Source: Carya illinoinensis (taxonomy: Eukaryota > Streptophyta > Magnoliopsida > Fagales > Juglandaceae). From it: a stretch of DNA of 64,000 bases. The notes under the pieces are model-generated. The model had not been told where the DNA came from. It was given only the letters and a program-made list of their open reading frames with translations, and ran no database searches. The DNA lies in contig NC_056758.1 in NCBI RefSeq assembly GCF_018687715.1, forward strand, positions 32,335,467 through 32,399,466, in the 5' to 3' direction. Numbering within the stretch: the first letter of the stretch is position 1; each line of letters starts with the position of its first letter. Below are positions 24,605 to 36,037 of this stretch, one piece after another. The position numbers and the translations under genes are program-made.

Positions 24605-27600
24605 CTATCTTGGGGATGCCTCACTCCCATCCTTCTTAATTACAGAGCATAAAACCTGCCTTGAAATGTAGTTTTCAAGCTCCCTGGACACCTCCGTTAA
24701 CTTCAAGTCAAAACTGCTTCTGTACTTATGCTTTGGCGATGCCACAACGCCAGAGAACATGGTTGGAGATCCAGAAAATCGCCTTCTAGGGCTTGAAAAG
24801 CTTCCGGGTGAGCCTGGATGCCTTCCTTTCAAAATGAGAGGTGTTGAGGCTGTTCCAGCATTGGACACTATCCTATCTGTGTTCATCAGCGGTCCGGATT
24901 TAGTCTCAAGAGGCAGTGGCTTCAACGGATCATGTTCTGCCAATGGCTTCTTCTTCAGCCTTTGTCTGGCCTTCTCGGCTGCCATCAGAGCTTTTTCCCT
25001 GCTCAACTTTATCAGTTTCCATGGATCAATGCTTACATGGAAGCCTTGTTTCTTGGACGTTGTGGGTGGCTCAGAATGTCTATCAATCCTTATGGACAAC
25101 CTTGGCTGGTTCTGGAAATAAACAAGTATCAAGTGCATATAGTAAGGTGGATGTGCTTATTTCTTTAGAAGATGCAAAACTAAGGTGATCGAACTCTGAG
25201 CCTTACCTGATTTCCCTTGAATCCTCGGCATATAAACCGTGACACAAATGATGGCTTTTCGGGGGAATCAAAATCAGTGCTTTCATCAGACGAGAAATCA
25301 GAATCATTAAAAGGATCCAGTTCCATCGATTGGTTCTCCTCTTTCATCGCCAAGATGTAGTCATAGGTTCTCATTCCCTGCAGAAATACAAACTAGTGAG
25401 AATATCCAAGAGAGAAGAAGTAGAGGCGTATGTGATTGTTGGATGCGGCGAGAGTAGAATTTCACAGACGTGATTGATTCCAATTTTCTTTTTCTTTTTC
25501 TTTTTCTCTTATGGTGCCTAACAGCCCATCCCTAAAATGAACTGCTATATGAAACGAAAGAGGTATTTTTTGCTAAAAACTAAGTGAGACTATAGGCTAT
25601 AGAAGTGGGTCAATAGCAGAAGTTTTGTTAGTAAGAGCCTTTATTTGTGCAGAATAATACAAGATAAGTAAGTTCAAAGTGCAAGGGAAAGAATTAAACC
25701 TTAAAATTAACTGGTCACCTTGTGTTGTTTGCTACAAAATTATCTCCAAAATTTTAGCAAACAGATTAAAATCTATCCTGCCAAATATCATCTCACCCCA
25801 CCAAACAGCTTTTGTGCCAGGAAGAGTTATTATTCAAGAAAATATCATCTTAGCCCAAGAAATCTTCCACCATCTCAAAAGGAAAAAAGGTAATCAAGGT
25901 CTTGTTGCCATAAAGATTGATATGGAGAAAGCATTCGACTTTATGGAATGGGAGTTTTTAATCAAATCCTCAACTGCTTAGGGTTTCATTCCTCTTGGAT
26001 CAATTGGATAAAAGAGTGTATTTCCACTTTCTTTCTGTGTAATTATAAATGGTACACCCAAAGGTTTTTTCCACCCCACAAGAGGCCTAAGATAAGGTGA
26101 TCCTCTGTCACCTTTTCTGTTTATTCTGGAAACTGAGGTATTAGCTAGAGAAGAAAACACGGGAACTCTAAAAGGCATCAGCATTGGTAGAACTGGTCCT
26201 ATGATCACCCATTTACTATTTGCTGATGATCTTATTTCATCTGGAAAGGCAAACATCCATAATGTCCAAATCTTCCAAAACTGTCTCCAAACTTGCTCTA
26301 ATTGGTCTGGACAGAAAGTTCACAATACAAAGTCCTCTATTCAATTCAGCCCAAACACTCCTCCTCAGATAGAAATGAGCATAAAAGATCTTTTAGGCTT
26401 CAAACTTGCCTCCTCGAGGATTAAATATCTTGGGCTCCCTCTTTCCTTCTCCTCCTCAAAAAAGGTTCACTTTGAGACAATCTAACAAAGAATAACTCAA
26501 AAATTGGCAGGATGGAAAGCAAAACTTCTCTCACAAGCTGGTAAAACCACTTTGATCAGAGTTGTTGCTAGCTCTATGCCCTCTTACATTATGTCAACCT
26601 TGCTTATCCCTAAAGCTGTCTCAAAAAACATTGATAAACCCCTCATGAAATTCTGGTGGGGGCATAATCAGGATAAATCCCTTAACTCTACTCCAAGGTC
26701 TTGGAAATCGATATACCAACCGAAAGCTAGGGGTGGACAGGGGATTAGATTAACCTCAAATTTCAACAAAGCTCTTCTTAGCAAACTGAGTTGGCAGATG
26801 ATTAATGGCTGTGTATCCAATTGGAAGACCATTCTTGAACAAAAATATCTTCACAACTTTGCCTTTATGCAAACATCTCCAAAAAAATCTAACTCTTGGG
26901 TATGGAAAGGAATTCTGAACCAAACAGATTCATCAAGGATAATATGTGTCATCAGATCAACAATGGCATTCACATTAGAGTTTGGTTAGACCCGTGGATT
27001 CCAACACAGAATTCCTTTCTACCCATACCCCAATTAGAAGAAATCACAAGAGACCTTAGTTTACTTGTTGCTGAACTCATCTAGAGGACCCTAGAAGATG
27101 GAATACTCTATTGCTCTAGGCCCTTTTTCATCCCTACACAGTTTTTGAAATTGAGAAAATACCCTTGGCTCAACAAAACTTCCATTCCAGAAGAGATAAG
27201 GTGATCTGGACTTTGACTGCCTCAGGAAAATTTTCTATTAAATCCGCTAACAAAGCAATTAGCCAATTTGTCAACCATCATTAATCTGAGATAAACTCTT
27301 CTTTGTGGAAAAAAGTCTGGAAATTAAACACTCAAGACAGATTGAAATTGCTTCTTTGGAAAGTCCTAAACAATATCTTACCCACGAGATCCTTGTTGAA
27401 AAATTGCCTTTCTTTGAGTAATAGCCAAATGAACTGTCCTATTTGTGATTCAAAAGAAGAAAACCTCAATCATCTATTCCTAAATTGTACATTCTCCAAA
27501 GTACTTTGTCGTCATCTCCTTGGCCTCTTGACACATCAAAATTTGTCTCTATTGGGATCACAAAATGGGTAGAATGCATTCTTAATCCAGAAAGCTCTTT

Positions 27601-30210
27601 AAAAATTCCATCTCAGCAAATTCACCAATTTCAACTCTTTGCTCTTCTATCCATGGACTGCTTGTGGTTCCTTAGAAACAAAATTGTGCATGATTCCTTT
27701 AGCCCTAATCTGGACACCTTTGTGAATGGGGTTTTAAAGAATTTCAAGGAACATTGCAATGCTTGGGGCAACAAATTATTGAACAATCTGAGAAATGGGA
27801 AGGCAATGCCAAAGGATTATTATTTGCTAACTTTTGATGTGGCTGTGAGAAAAAATGGAAGCACCACTGTTGCCCTTTGTAGGACAGCTGGAGGCTTGGT
27901 GGCTTTCGTCGTTACTAACTTCACCACAAGCCAAAACCCAAATCAAGGAGAAAAAAAGTGACAATAGGTGGAAACTCACATGTGGTTATTAGTGCCATTG
28001 AAGACCCAGATCAATGCATGGATTGGAACATAGAGCCTATGATCACACTTTCACATCTCCAATCTTTTGACAGTTGGAGTGTTTGGAAATTACATCATGA
28101 TCTTAATCGATGTGCGCATTCTATTGCCCAATGGGCGGCTTCAAATAGTTTATGTGGAGCCATACCCCTTTCAACAATTCCTCCCTGTTTGTTACAATTT
28201 CATAGTGGGAAAGACCCACCTTAAGGTTGTGTAATATGTTTTGAACTGCTGTTCCTCTATTTATGTAATGAAGTATCTTGCATTGAAATAAAAAAAACTG
28301 GTCACTTTGTGTGTTTGGAAAAAACTGATGATTAGAAACATGCAATCTGATTCTCTTCAGAGTGTTTTGGTTTCATAACCCCCTGTTGAAATTGAGGTTT
28401 GTAACAGAAAGAGTCTGTTTACTAGGACATGAAGTGACATTTCGACATTACTAAGACCGAAGCCTTTTGTAACAACTCTGGTGTTTTCTTCTTCCTTGAG
28501 GTGTTAGAGGAAGGGGTGTCAGTACTAGGCCGTCCAGAAGTGGAATAAACGGATACTTTTTTCACGGGTTAATAGTCGTGCCATAATCTTCCACCTTTCT
28601 AGTTTGTATACCATACCTCACCATCACAAATTGTTTACAGATGATATATGCAAGGAAAACATGAAAATTACCTTCCTAATGAGAACCACGTGAAAGAAGA
28701 AAAGTTGTCCTAGGGCAGCTGAACCATAAGCTGTCATGAGAAACAGAAGTACCTGTGAAATTTCAGGTTCCAATAAATATTAATCAATATGTAGTGAATT
28801 TGCACCCAAAAGATTGCAATGAAAAGTTGATTAAGGGCTTTGCCAATTTTACCGATATTGTGGCAAGAACCCCTCTTGGGAACCGAGTGTCAAGCTTCTT
28901 CGCCAGCTCCCTCTCAATTCCTTTCTTATCTGCAAAGCACCTAACGAATATTGCAATGGCAGTTCCTCCTTCAATGATTAGCTGTAGCCATTCAATGAGT
29001 TTGGCATGGGAACAACCACATAGCATGGAGTTAAGAGCTCGTCTAAGGTAGTCTAAATTCTCGAGGAACTGAAAAGGACAAAGTAACTTACCATTGACAA
29101 GACGGAAATCATTAGAAGAATGAATGTCGTGTAATTCCTTTTCCCAACACAATTGTTTAACCACTGAAAAATTGAAAAGAAAAAAAAAATAACAATCAAC
29201 TGTCTTGCATCAATATGGTAGATTGACTTCTAAATCTCAACAAAAACCAGGATACATTTCCACAGGGTTTACCCTGCAATGGTGATCAAACCCTTCAACA
29301 CAGCGGTTGCAGGTTCTACAGTGCTTGCTGTGCCTTTTCACCTGCAAAACGAGAGTGTCCAATAATGGTATGGATCTTATTTACCGATGAATCTACTTTC
29401 TCACCACCCACCCCATTTGTGTCCAACAAGGCAAAAATCCTGCATTTGACTGTCGTGGCTATTAAGTCAGGGCTTACCTCAAAATCACATAGCGAGCAAA
29501 ATGAGATGTCATCCTCTTTTAGATGGGGTGGTATAGCATCATCCTTCGTGACAAGTGGAAATGGAAGCAGCAAGGGCTCTATTTGAGCACTCGTCTTCCA
29601 TGGGTCCAGATACTTCCTCCTGATAAAAGTCCTAAGAATCTTCCTTTCTACCCTCCTTAAAAACCTCACAACTATCTGACCCATTACAAACCCATAGTTC
29701 AGCTTCACCAACCCACTCTTGGATTTGGCACTTTTCTTTTTCCTAAGGCTGGTTTTGTCAGTCGGATCAATGGCGGTACACCTTACAAACAGAAACATAA
29801 CAGAAAGTGCCTGAAAATTTGTTTTAGGAACAACAAATAAAAATTGTCAGTTAAATGAGAAGGAAAAAAACCCAAAAATTCGATAAGATTGCTGACTTAT
29901 TAAGTCTTACCATAAAGGAAAATATTGCGGTGACCGTAAGTTCGGCTACTCTGTTTCCAAGGAAAAGACCCAGGAAAGTATAGAAGAACACAACCAGAAA
30001 AACGTAAACTACCATTCCCACTACCTGCATTTATTAGCATAAGGATAACAACACATCAATACTAGAGCTAGGAAAATACGTATACACTCATGCACACACA
30101 TATACATAAGCAAAGAGACGGAGAAGTTGAAGGCGGTAGAGAGTAATGAAGAAAGAAAACTTCACCTGTAAAGGGTGGAGAGGGCGTTGCCAGCCATGGC
30201 GTCTCATCAT
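24605..30210 (-). CDS. DHHC-type protein S-acyltransferase (nine exons)
   Basis: Transfers palmitate to cysteines of membrane-associated proteins. Exons (minus): 30210-30166, 30024-29911, 29810-29478, 29341-29273, 29163-29092, 28981-28853, 28752-28672, 25377-25207, 25111-24605; all GT-AG, all phase 0, total 506 residues. It begins [15 protein letters not shown], the N-terminus of this plant PAT group. Two membrane helices lie near residues 16-38 and 43-60, then AIDPTD (the DPG-type motif). The Cys-rich domain contains [11 protein letters not shown] and FDHHCRWLNNC (catalytic Cys186). Two more helices lie near 191-225 and 250-280, followed by [10 protein letters not shown] (TTxE region). The long cytosolic tail has an acidic Ser/Asp segment, a conserved [28 protein letters not shown] stretch (split by no intron) and a Ser-Pro-rich end. 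Intron 7 holds a truncated LINE but its splice sites are intact. Closest Arabidopsis relatives should be PAT19-22, from memory. Confidence 0.93.
25727..28295 (+). mobile_element. 5'-truncated LINE with RT, zf-RVT and RNase H-like remnants
   Basis: Lies antisense in intron 7 of the acyltransferase gene. A target duplication brackets it: AACTGGTCACCTTGTGTTG at 25709-25727 and AACTGGTCACTTTGTGTG after the A-run at 28296-28313. The element starts inside the reverse transcriptase ([12 protein letters not shown]), then has [21 protein letters not shown] and FADD (26219-26230). These are followed by the thumb, a zf-RVT finger ([18 protein letters not shown]) and a C-terminal segment with DVAVRKNG resembling RNase H. 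Several frameshifts and stops break it. It is unrelated in detail to the LINE at 961-6478, so it is a separate family. Confidence 0.85.
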
Positions 30211-30639
30211 CAATGGATGTTGGGGGTCTAATTTTTGTTTGGGAGCACTTTCGTGTGCTTTCTCGCTTCGGTACTTTCAGTCTAGCTACTGCTTCTATTT
30301 TTTCTTTTGAAGTTCACACTTTTCACACGCCTCCACGCGCCCAACGGTCGACTAGTTTGTTTTGAAATTTGAAAGATGTTGATGCAAGATGCGGATGATC
30401 CAACGTCTACGATCGACGTCCGTGGGACCCGCGATGCATACCACCTGGCCGTCGTCCCCACGATATATATTATCTCAGTTCCCCTTTGGCACGGTTGGTT
30501 GATGTTAGGCGTTAGCACCCCAACGAAAAATATCTCATTCTTACAAGAGAAATTTTAATAGCAATTTCTTAGTGGATACTGTAATGTGCAGATTTTTTTG
30601 TTAAATGAGAAAAATTATCATTTTAAGAATGATAATTTT

Positions 30640-30960
30640 GTAATTTTAAAAATAAAATTGTATAAACATGTATTGTAATTCCTAATTACTATACAAAATA
30701 TAATAAACAATTCAACATTTTCAAATTTTAAAATAATAATAATATTAAAAAATAATATTTTAACAATATTTTATTCAACTTACAATTTTCATATTAACTC
30801 ATTTCATTTCAACTAATTATCTAAAGGACACCTGTTAGAATACTATTTTTTAATAATATTATTATTTTAGAATTAAAAAAATTGAATTATTTATTATATT
30901 TTGTATGGTAATATGAAAAAATTATAATGATGAGATAAGATGAAACACTTTAGAAGCTAA
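30640..30960. repeat. Head-to-head pair of degenerate MITE fragments
   Basis: The right half (about 30835-30960) reads ATTAAAAAAATTGAATTATT then ATAATGATGAGATAAGATG, matching the interior of the MITE at 584-933. The left half (about 30640-30825) is the same sequence reversed, ending in TTCAACTAATTATCTAAAGG. Together they form a large imperfect inverted repeat. Confidence 0.5.
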
Positions 30961-31044
30961 ATTTGATTTGATCTTATTAAACCAACGAAAGTCATTTCTG
31001 AGAAAAGAATGTGGAGAACTGAAAAAACATTCAAACTTCATCAT

Positions 31045-31640
31045 GTGAAGTAGGGGTGCTACCCGCACGGCCGCACCATACGATGCCTGGTAGCCCCCTC
31101 CCCGCACCTCGCTCCGCATGGTGCGGGGGTGCGGTTTTCCCATCCATCCCCCCCCCTCGCATCCCCAGGGCGGGGTACCCCGCCCCGCCTAGGGGTGCAG
31201 ATTGAATACCCGCCTCATTTTCCCTTTAAAAAATTACTACTTTTTTTTTTATATTTAAAAATTATTTCTAGATCTAAAAGTAATTAAAAATATATTTTTA
31301 GATCCAAATTGTAAATTTAAATTTTGTAAATATGACTATAATTTAAAAATTATGTAGTTTTTAAATTTGCTAATGCATATTTTATGTAAGTTGTAGTGTA
31401 GTAGTTTTAAATTATATAATTTTTAAATTTGCTAATACATACTTTGTAAACAATTCTAATAAATTGTAATATATATATATATTTATATATACACAATTTA
31501 TAAAATATTAAAAATATATTTATGCTTTTCAATATATATAAATATTTATACTTTTATATATATATAAATATTTATATTTTTATATATAATATGTATATAT
31601 GTAGGGGCGGGGCGGGGGAAATGCGGAGCGGGGTTGATGA
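31045..31640. mobile_element. GC-edged, AT-cored putative DNA transposon remnant
   Basis: The left edge (31051-31215) is very GC-rich, with CCCGCACGG, CCCCGCACC, GGTGCGGGGGTGCGG and GGGGTACCCCGCCCCGCC. The core (31220-31590) is almost pure AT, and the right edge (31603-31632) is GC-rich again (GGGGCGGGGCGGGGG). GGGGTG/CACCCC-type ends with GC-rich subterminal arrays occur in plant hAT-like MITEs, but I could not fix ends or an 8-bp target duplication. Confidence 0.4.
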
Positions 31641-34600
31641 AGAACCAGTCGCACGAAATCCAGACCACCGTTGTGCCAAACCAGGTCTGTCGCCACCATA
31701 GCCGGAAAACGTCGTCGCACCACCAATCTTCATGGCCCCTACGAAGCTCTTTTAACCCTAGCTTGGAAGAGCTTCAAGAGATGAGGGAAGTTCCCTGTGT
31801 TAGTAGATCACTAGCCATGACCTCATGATTAGCAGTCTCAGAGGTTGGCAAGTTTATTATGCAAACTTTGAGATGTGCTGTTGAGCTTCATGTTGTAGGA
31901 AATGGCGTCTTGGTTCAGTCTTGCAACGGACTGATTACTTCCAAAGCCAAACAGTGCGATGGAGCAAGCAAACACCCCTTGCTCCCAATTAGGTCCATAC
32001 AAATTCTGCCATTCATATTGCTACTTGTGTTAAAATAATGATACGTCTTAGATTAACTATGAAGGATGACTACTGGTTTCTCTTCCTTACTTATCTAACT
32101 TAAGCTTCTATTTATGTAAATTCAAGATGTACTACCTATAATCTTAATCTTTATTTTCTTCTTTAAAAGTAGTATTCGTATGGGTATAGTAGTTGAAGCT
32201 GGTTTTTTTCTTTTTTTGGACAAACCAACTTTTTTGTTTGTAAGATATAACATTGAATCTGGTTTTGGAAGAGAGAGAGGGAGGCTTCGAGGTGGAAGAG
32301 GGGGAGGGGAAGGCGAAGGGTTACAAGAGGCTGGGATCACAACTTGGGGTCGAGGGACGTCGCCGACGTTGGTTCTGAGAGAGGGGGAGGGTCAATGAGA
32401 GAGGAACCAAACCAGGGGCTTTGATGGAAGAGGGAGAGGATTTTTACAAGGGAGAAGACTTTTTCTTTGTTATCAGCTATAGGCAGGCATATAGGATGTA
32501 TAATGGAAGAGTTATGTGGCAAACATTTATTGGAAGACTATTATTTTGAGGGTTGACAGATGGAGGCTGCTATTCGAGGGATGGCATATGGAACTGTGGG
32601 AAGATTTTATCATCTTTTGTGTATCAGAAACATCTGGGCATCTGGACCGTACAATCTCTTGGATAGTTGGATCAAATCATGTTGGAACTCAAGAAGCCCA
32701 CCAGCAAATCCCTTTGCTGGAATATTTAATTCATTCATGCAAACGTAAATTATTTAGTAGTAACAAGTTGTTATTTAGTAGTAATTTTAATATTTTCTAT
32801 TATTATTATTATGACAAATGATAAAATTACTACTAAATAACAACTTGTATACATCTCCTGGAACAAAGATCTTAGAGAGAGATATATAATCTTCATTTTC
32901 TCTGGAAAACCCATTTCAATTAGAGTCAATGTTGGAGAGGAGGGTGAAGCTATCCTCCTCTCATTCTCTTTTTCATTTCCACACTGTGTATACACTTTCA
33001 AGATAGTATTTTTTTCCTCATTCCTCCAACGATTTGATTTTGGTCATATATGTTGCTCTCTGGCAGCCATCCGCCTACACGCGCCGCATCACCCCATCCT
33101 AAAGTCTTCGATCTACTGGGATGGAGTGGAGCATCGCCAAAATGTTCAACGCATTATCCTCATGCGCGGCTTGTTGCAGATTGTGGCCTTCACGCGCCAC
33201 TGCGCTCTGATGCTTCCATAGGCTACACGCATCGTACTAGCAACTTCGTCTCGCTGAGATCTTCCAAATCTGGGCTGCCCCATCTCCTTTCTATCGGTGC
33301 GTGGTTGTGTTTTCAGTCCACTCGATGCTGTGCTTTCTATTATGTTATCGTTTTTCCTAACTGGTGATCTCGAAAAAAAGACTGTCAATCTATTTAAAAA
33401 TCATCTCAATATAATAAATAACAATGCACCCACCACTTTCACTGCTTTCAATGGTGGTTTCATTGTTCGCAAATTTTTACGAACAACTTATTACTGTCTT
33501 TTAAAACAACGTCCTTTTGGTAGGACATTGGTGAAAATCAAGAAATTGGTTGCAAAAATCCTACCTTTTTTTTCCTTTTTATCCACCTCTTTGCATTATT
33601 GTTATTGTTCTGGGGTGTTTGTTGGGGAACTCTACCCCCTCCTCATGTATCATCTTTTCTACTTTTCTAATGAAGTTTACTCGCTTGCTTAGAGAAAAAA
33701 GAAAAAAGAAAAAAAAACTTGTACAAACAATTATGTAAAAATAGTATTATTATTATTTTAAGTTTTATTTTGACTTAATTTACTTTTGTTTTGATGTGTT
33801 TAAATATAATAAAAATATTATTATATTTAAAGTTGTCTATCAGTTGCTATTATTATTATTAAGAGAAATTTCATATAAATATATTTTATAAAATAAATTT
33901 ACAAATTGATATGATTTCATATGATATGTTAGATATATTTTATAATAAAAATAACTTAATTTACAATCTAATGTAATTATCATATCAATACATGACGTAA
34001 GTTTCTATAATTATTTTTGTAAAATCTATTCATAGCTAAACATTTTTATGTTATTATTATTAGCATTGATAAAATTACATTGAATTAAATCACAAGCTCC
34101 GGTACTGCTTGTTACGGGCGGGCCCCTCCCATCAATTCTTTTGAGTTTTTATTAGTGTTCGATCTAGTCTGTTGACCGTAACTCTTAGGTGAGCTGAGCT
34201 AGCTGGACCAAAAATCCCATTCCTTCGAACTCTATGAAAATATTATTGTACAATAGTTTTCCATTAACAAATCCATGACATGATTTTCGCAAGACGATAG
34301 CCGGAGGAGTTTTTGCCAATATTAATCATGATCAGTACCTTTTGTGAGAATTGGCGGTACGTACATACGGTGCAACTCATGATCATCATCATCATCCTCC
34401 CATGCATGCATGCATGCTCATTTTAGCTTAACAATTTTAATGATATTCCGCTGTAAATTTACTTTTAAAAAGAAACGCTAGCTGTGAATATCTTTGATAT
34501 ATGGAAAGCTACCATAAAACAAAGAGGAATGTTTGGATCGAGTCAATTCGATCGATGATTGACAGATCATCAGAATTTGATCAAGTGATCAGAGCCCGCG

Positions 34601-36037
34601 GTTCACTGCGTTGCCCTATAATTAAGCGAATTAATTAATTAGTGAAAAAGACTTTGATCAACATTTAATCAAGATGTGGTATATATATATATAATATATT
34701 CAAAAATTAAAAAAACAAAAACTTCCCACCATCCAATGCCGGTGGTTTTAGTCAGCCGTACGTGTGGGGGTGGCCGCGAGAAGCCGATCGAGAACCACCC
34801 CTTGTGGGTAGTCACCGCATGCACAACTTCTATCGAATTGATCTTCGTATAAAGTCATCTATCGATCAGTTCTTTTAACCTCATGATGACCATGGTTGGC
34901 AAAACTCGAATCTATCTGTTCATCATTTTGTTTGGAAGAAGAAGATAAGATCAGCGGCTCCATGGAGGAGGAAAATCAATTCCAGTACTCCAGGCGGTAC
35001 AGGAGATGCATGGCCAGCTGCCACGTACCTTTATCCATGCAATTAGTACTACTACATTAACTACAGACCATGAGTTTTTTTTTTCCTTCTTTTTGTTTTT
35101 TGTTTTTTTGGTTTTCTTCTTTTTGTTACAAGGTATATATTAAAGTAATTTCGAACAATTTTTGTCAGAAAACCACTAAATTTTTAACAAAAAAATCCCG
35201 AACCATGCACATGAGGTGTTAGTTGTACGTGTGACATGGCCAAATGTGTACGTAAGCGCGCTGAAGCAAATAAGTAGTCCACATTATAAGGCACAAAAAG
35301 AAGTACTACAAAATCTAAGGAAACTATATATAGGTGTGCATAAGTTGAAATTAAGCATCTCGATCGATCGATCTGTTCATTGTATATATAGTTGTATCTC
35401 CTTCACATCAAACTTTACATTTATTACTTACAAAGTTTATATGATCTTCTGCAACACATGACAAGTACGGCCTCATGATCTTGTCCAGTACTACCGCCGG
35501 CAGTTCCAGGCTTCCAGCTTCTTACACCGCACTTCAAGATTTCCCAAACTAAACACATTAAGTAATTAAAAAGAAGACGGATTATAGTATTAATTATCTA
35601 TATTCACCTTCATTGACATCACATGCATGTACTATAGTATAATGGTGTATATGTACTTGACTCCGATCTGATCAGTTGAATCTCTGATCAATTAATAATG
35701 CCTTCAACCCAGCTTGAAGTTTATATGGATTTCATTCCATTTCTCATGATCGATGGCTTAGATAGCTAGATATGTAAATATATATCAAGTACTACATGCG
35801 TACGTAGTAGATCTAAATTAATCAGATCATGTGAATCCGTGAGAACGCCAGAACCCTAAAAGCTGGAACGAAATCGAAACTGCACGTCCAAGCTAGCTAG
35901 CTAGCTTGCCTTATGGTAACTACGAAATGATCATCTCATCTTTAGTTTCCTGTACAATATTAGCTAGAATATTACTGTAACAGACTCCTATAAACATGGG
36001 ATCCTTCCTTCTGATCTCTCAAATCAAGAAAGGTTGA

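Larger units (their letters stand above)
30211..36037. other. Intergenic region with repeats; no supported gene
   Basis: Holds the promoter side of the acyltransferase gene and the 3' side of the WRKY gene. MITE-like and GC-rich elements are listed separately. The stretches 31630-32020, 32560-32750 and 33050-33690 have more balanced composition and short open frames (for example IRGMAYGTVGRFYH at 32569-32610), but I recognise no family and see no conserved exon pattern. The segment 33540-33715 ends in an A-rich tail (AGAAAAAAGAAAAAAG) and may be a LINE 3' end. From 34.1 to 36.0 kb the sequence is AT-rich with GCATGCATGC near 34403 and nothing gene-like. Confidence 0.5.

Noticed and set aside
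31840..32030. Readable stretch ELHVVGNGVLVQSCNGLIT
   Set aside because: Protein-like composition but no family I can name and no clear splice sites; left as unassigned intergenic sequence.
32560..32748. 62-codon frame with IRGMAYGTVGRFYH
   Set aside because: Looked like a fragment of a membrane protein, but no second motif or exon context supports it.
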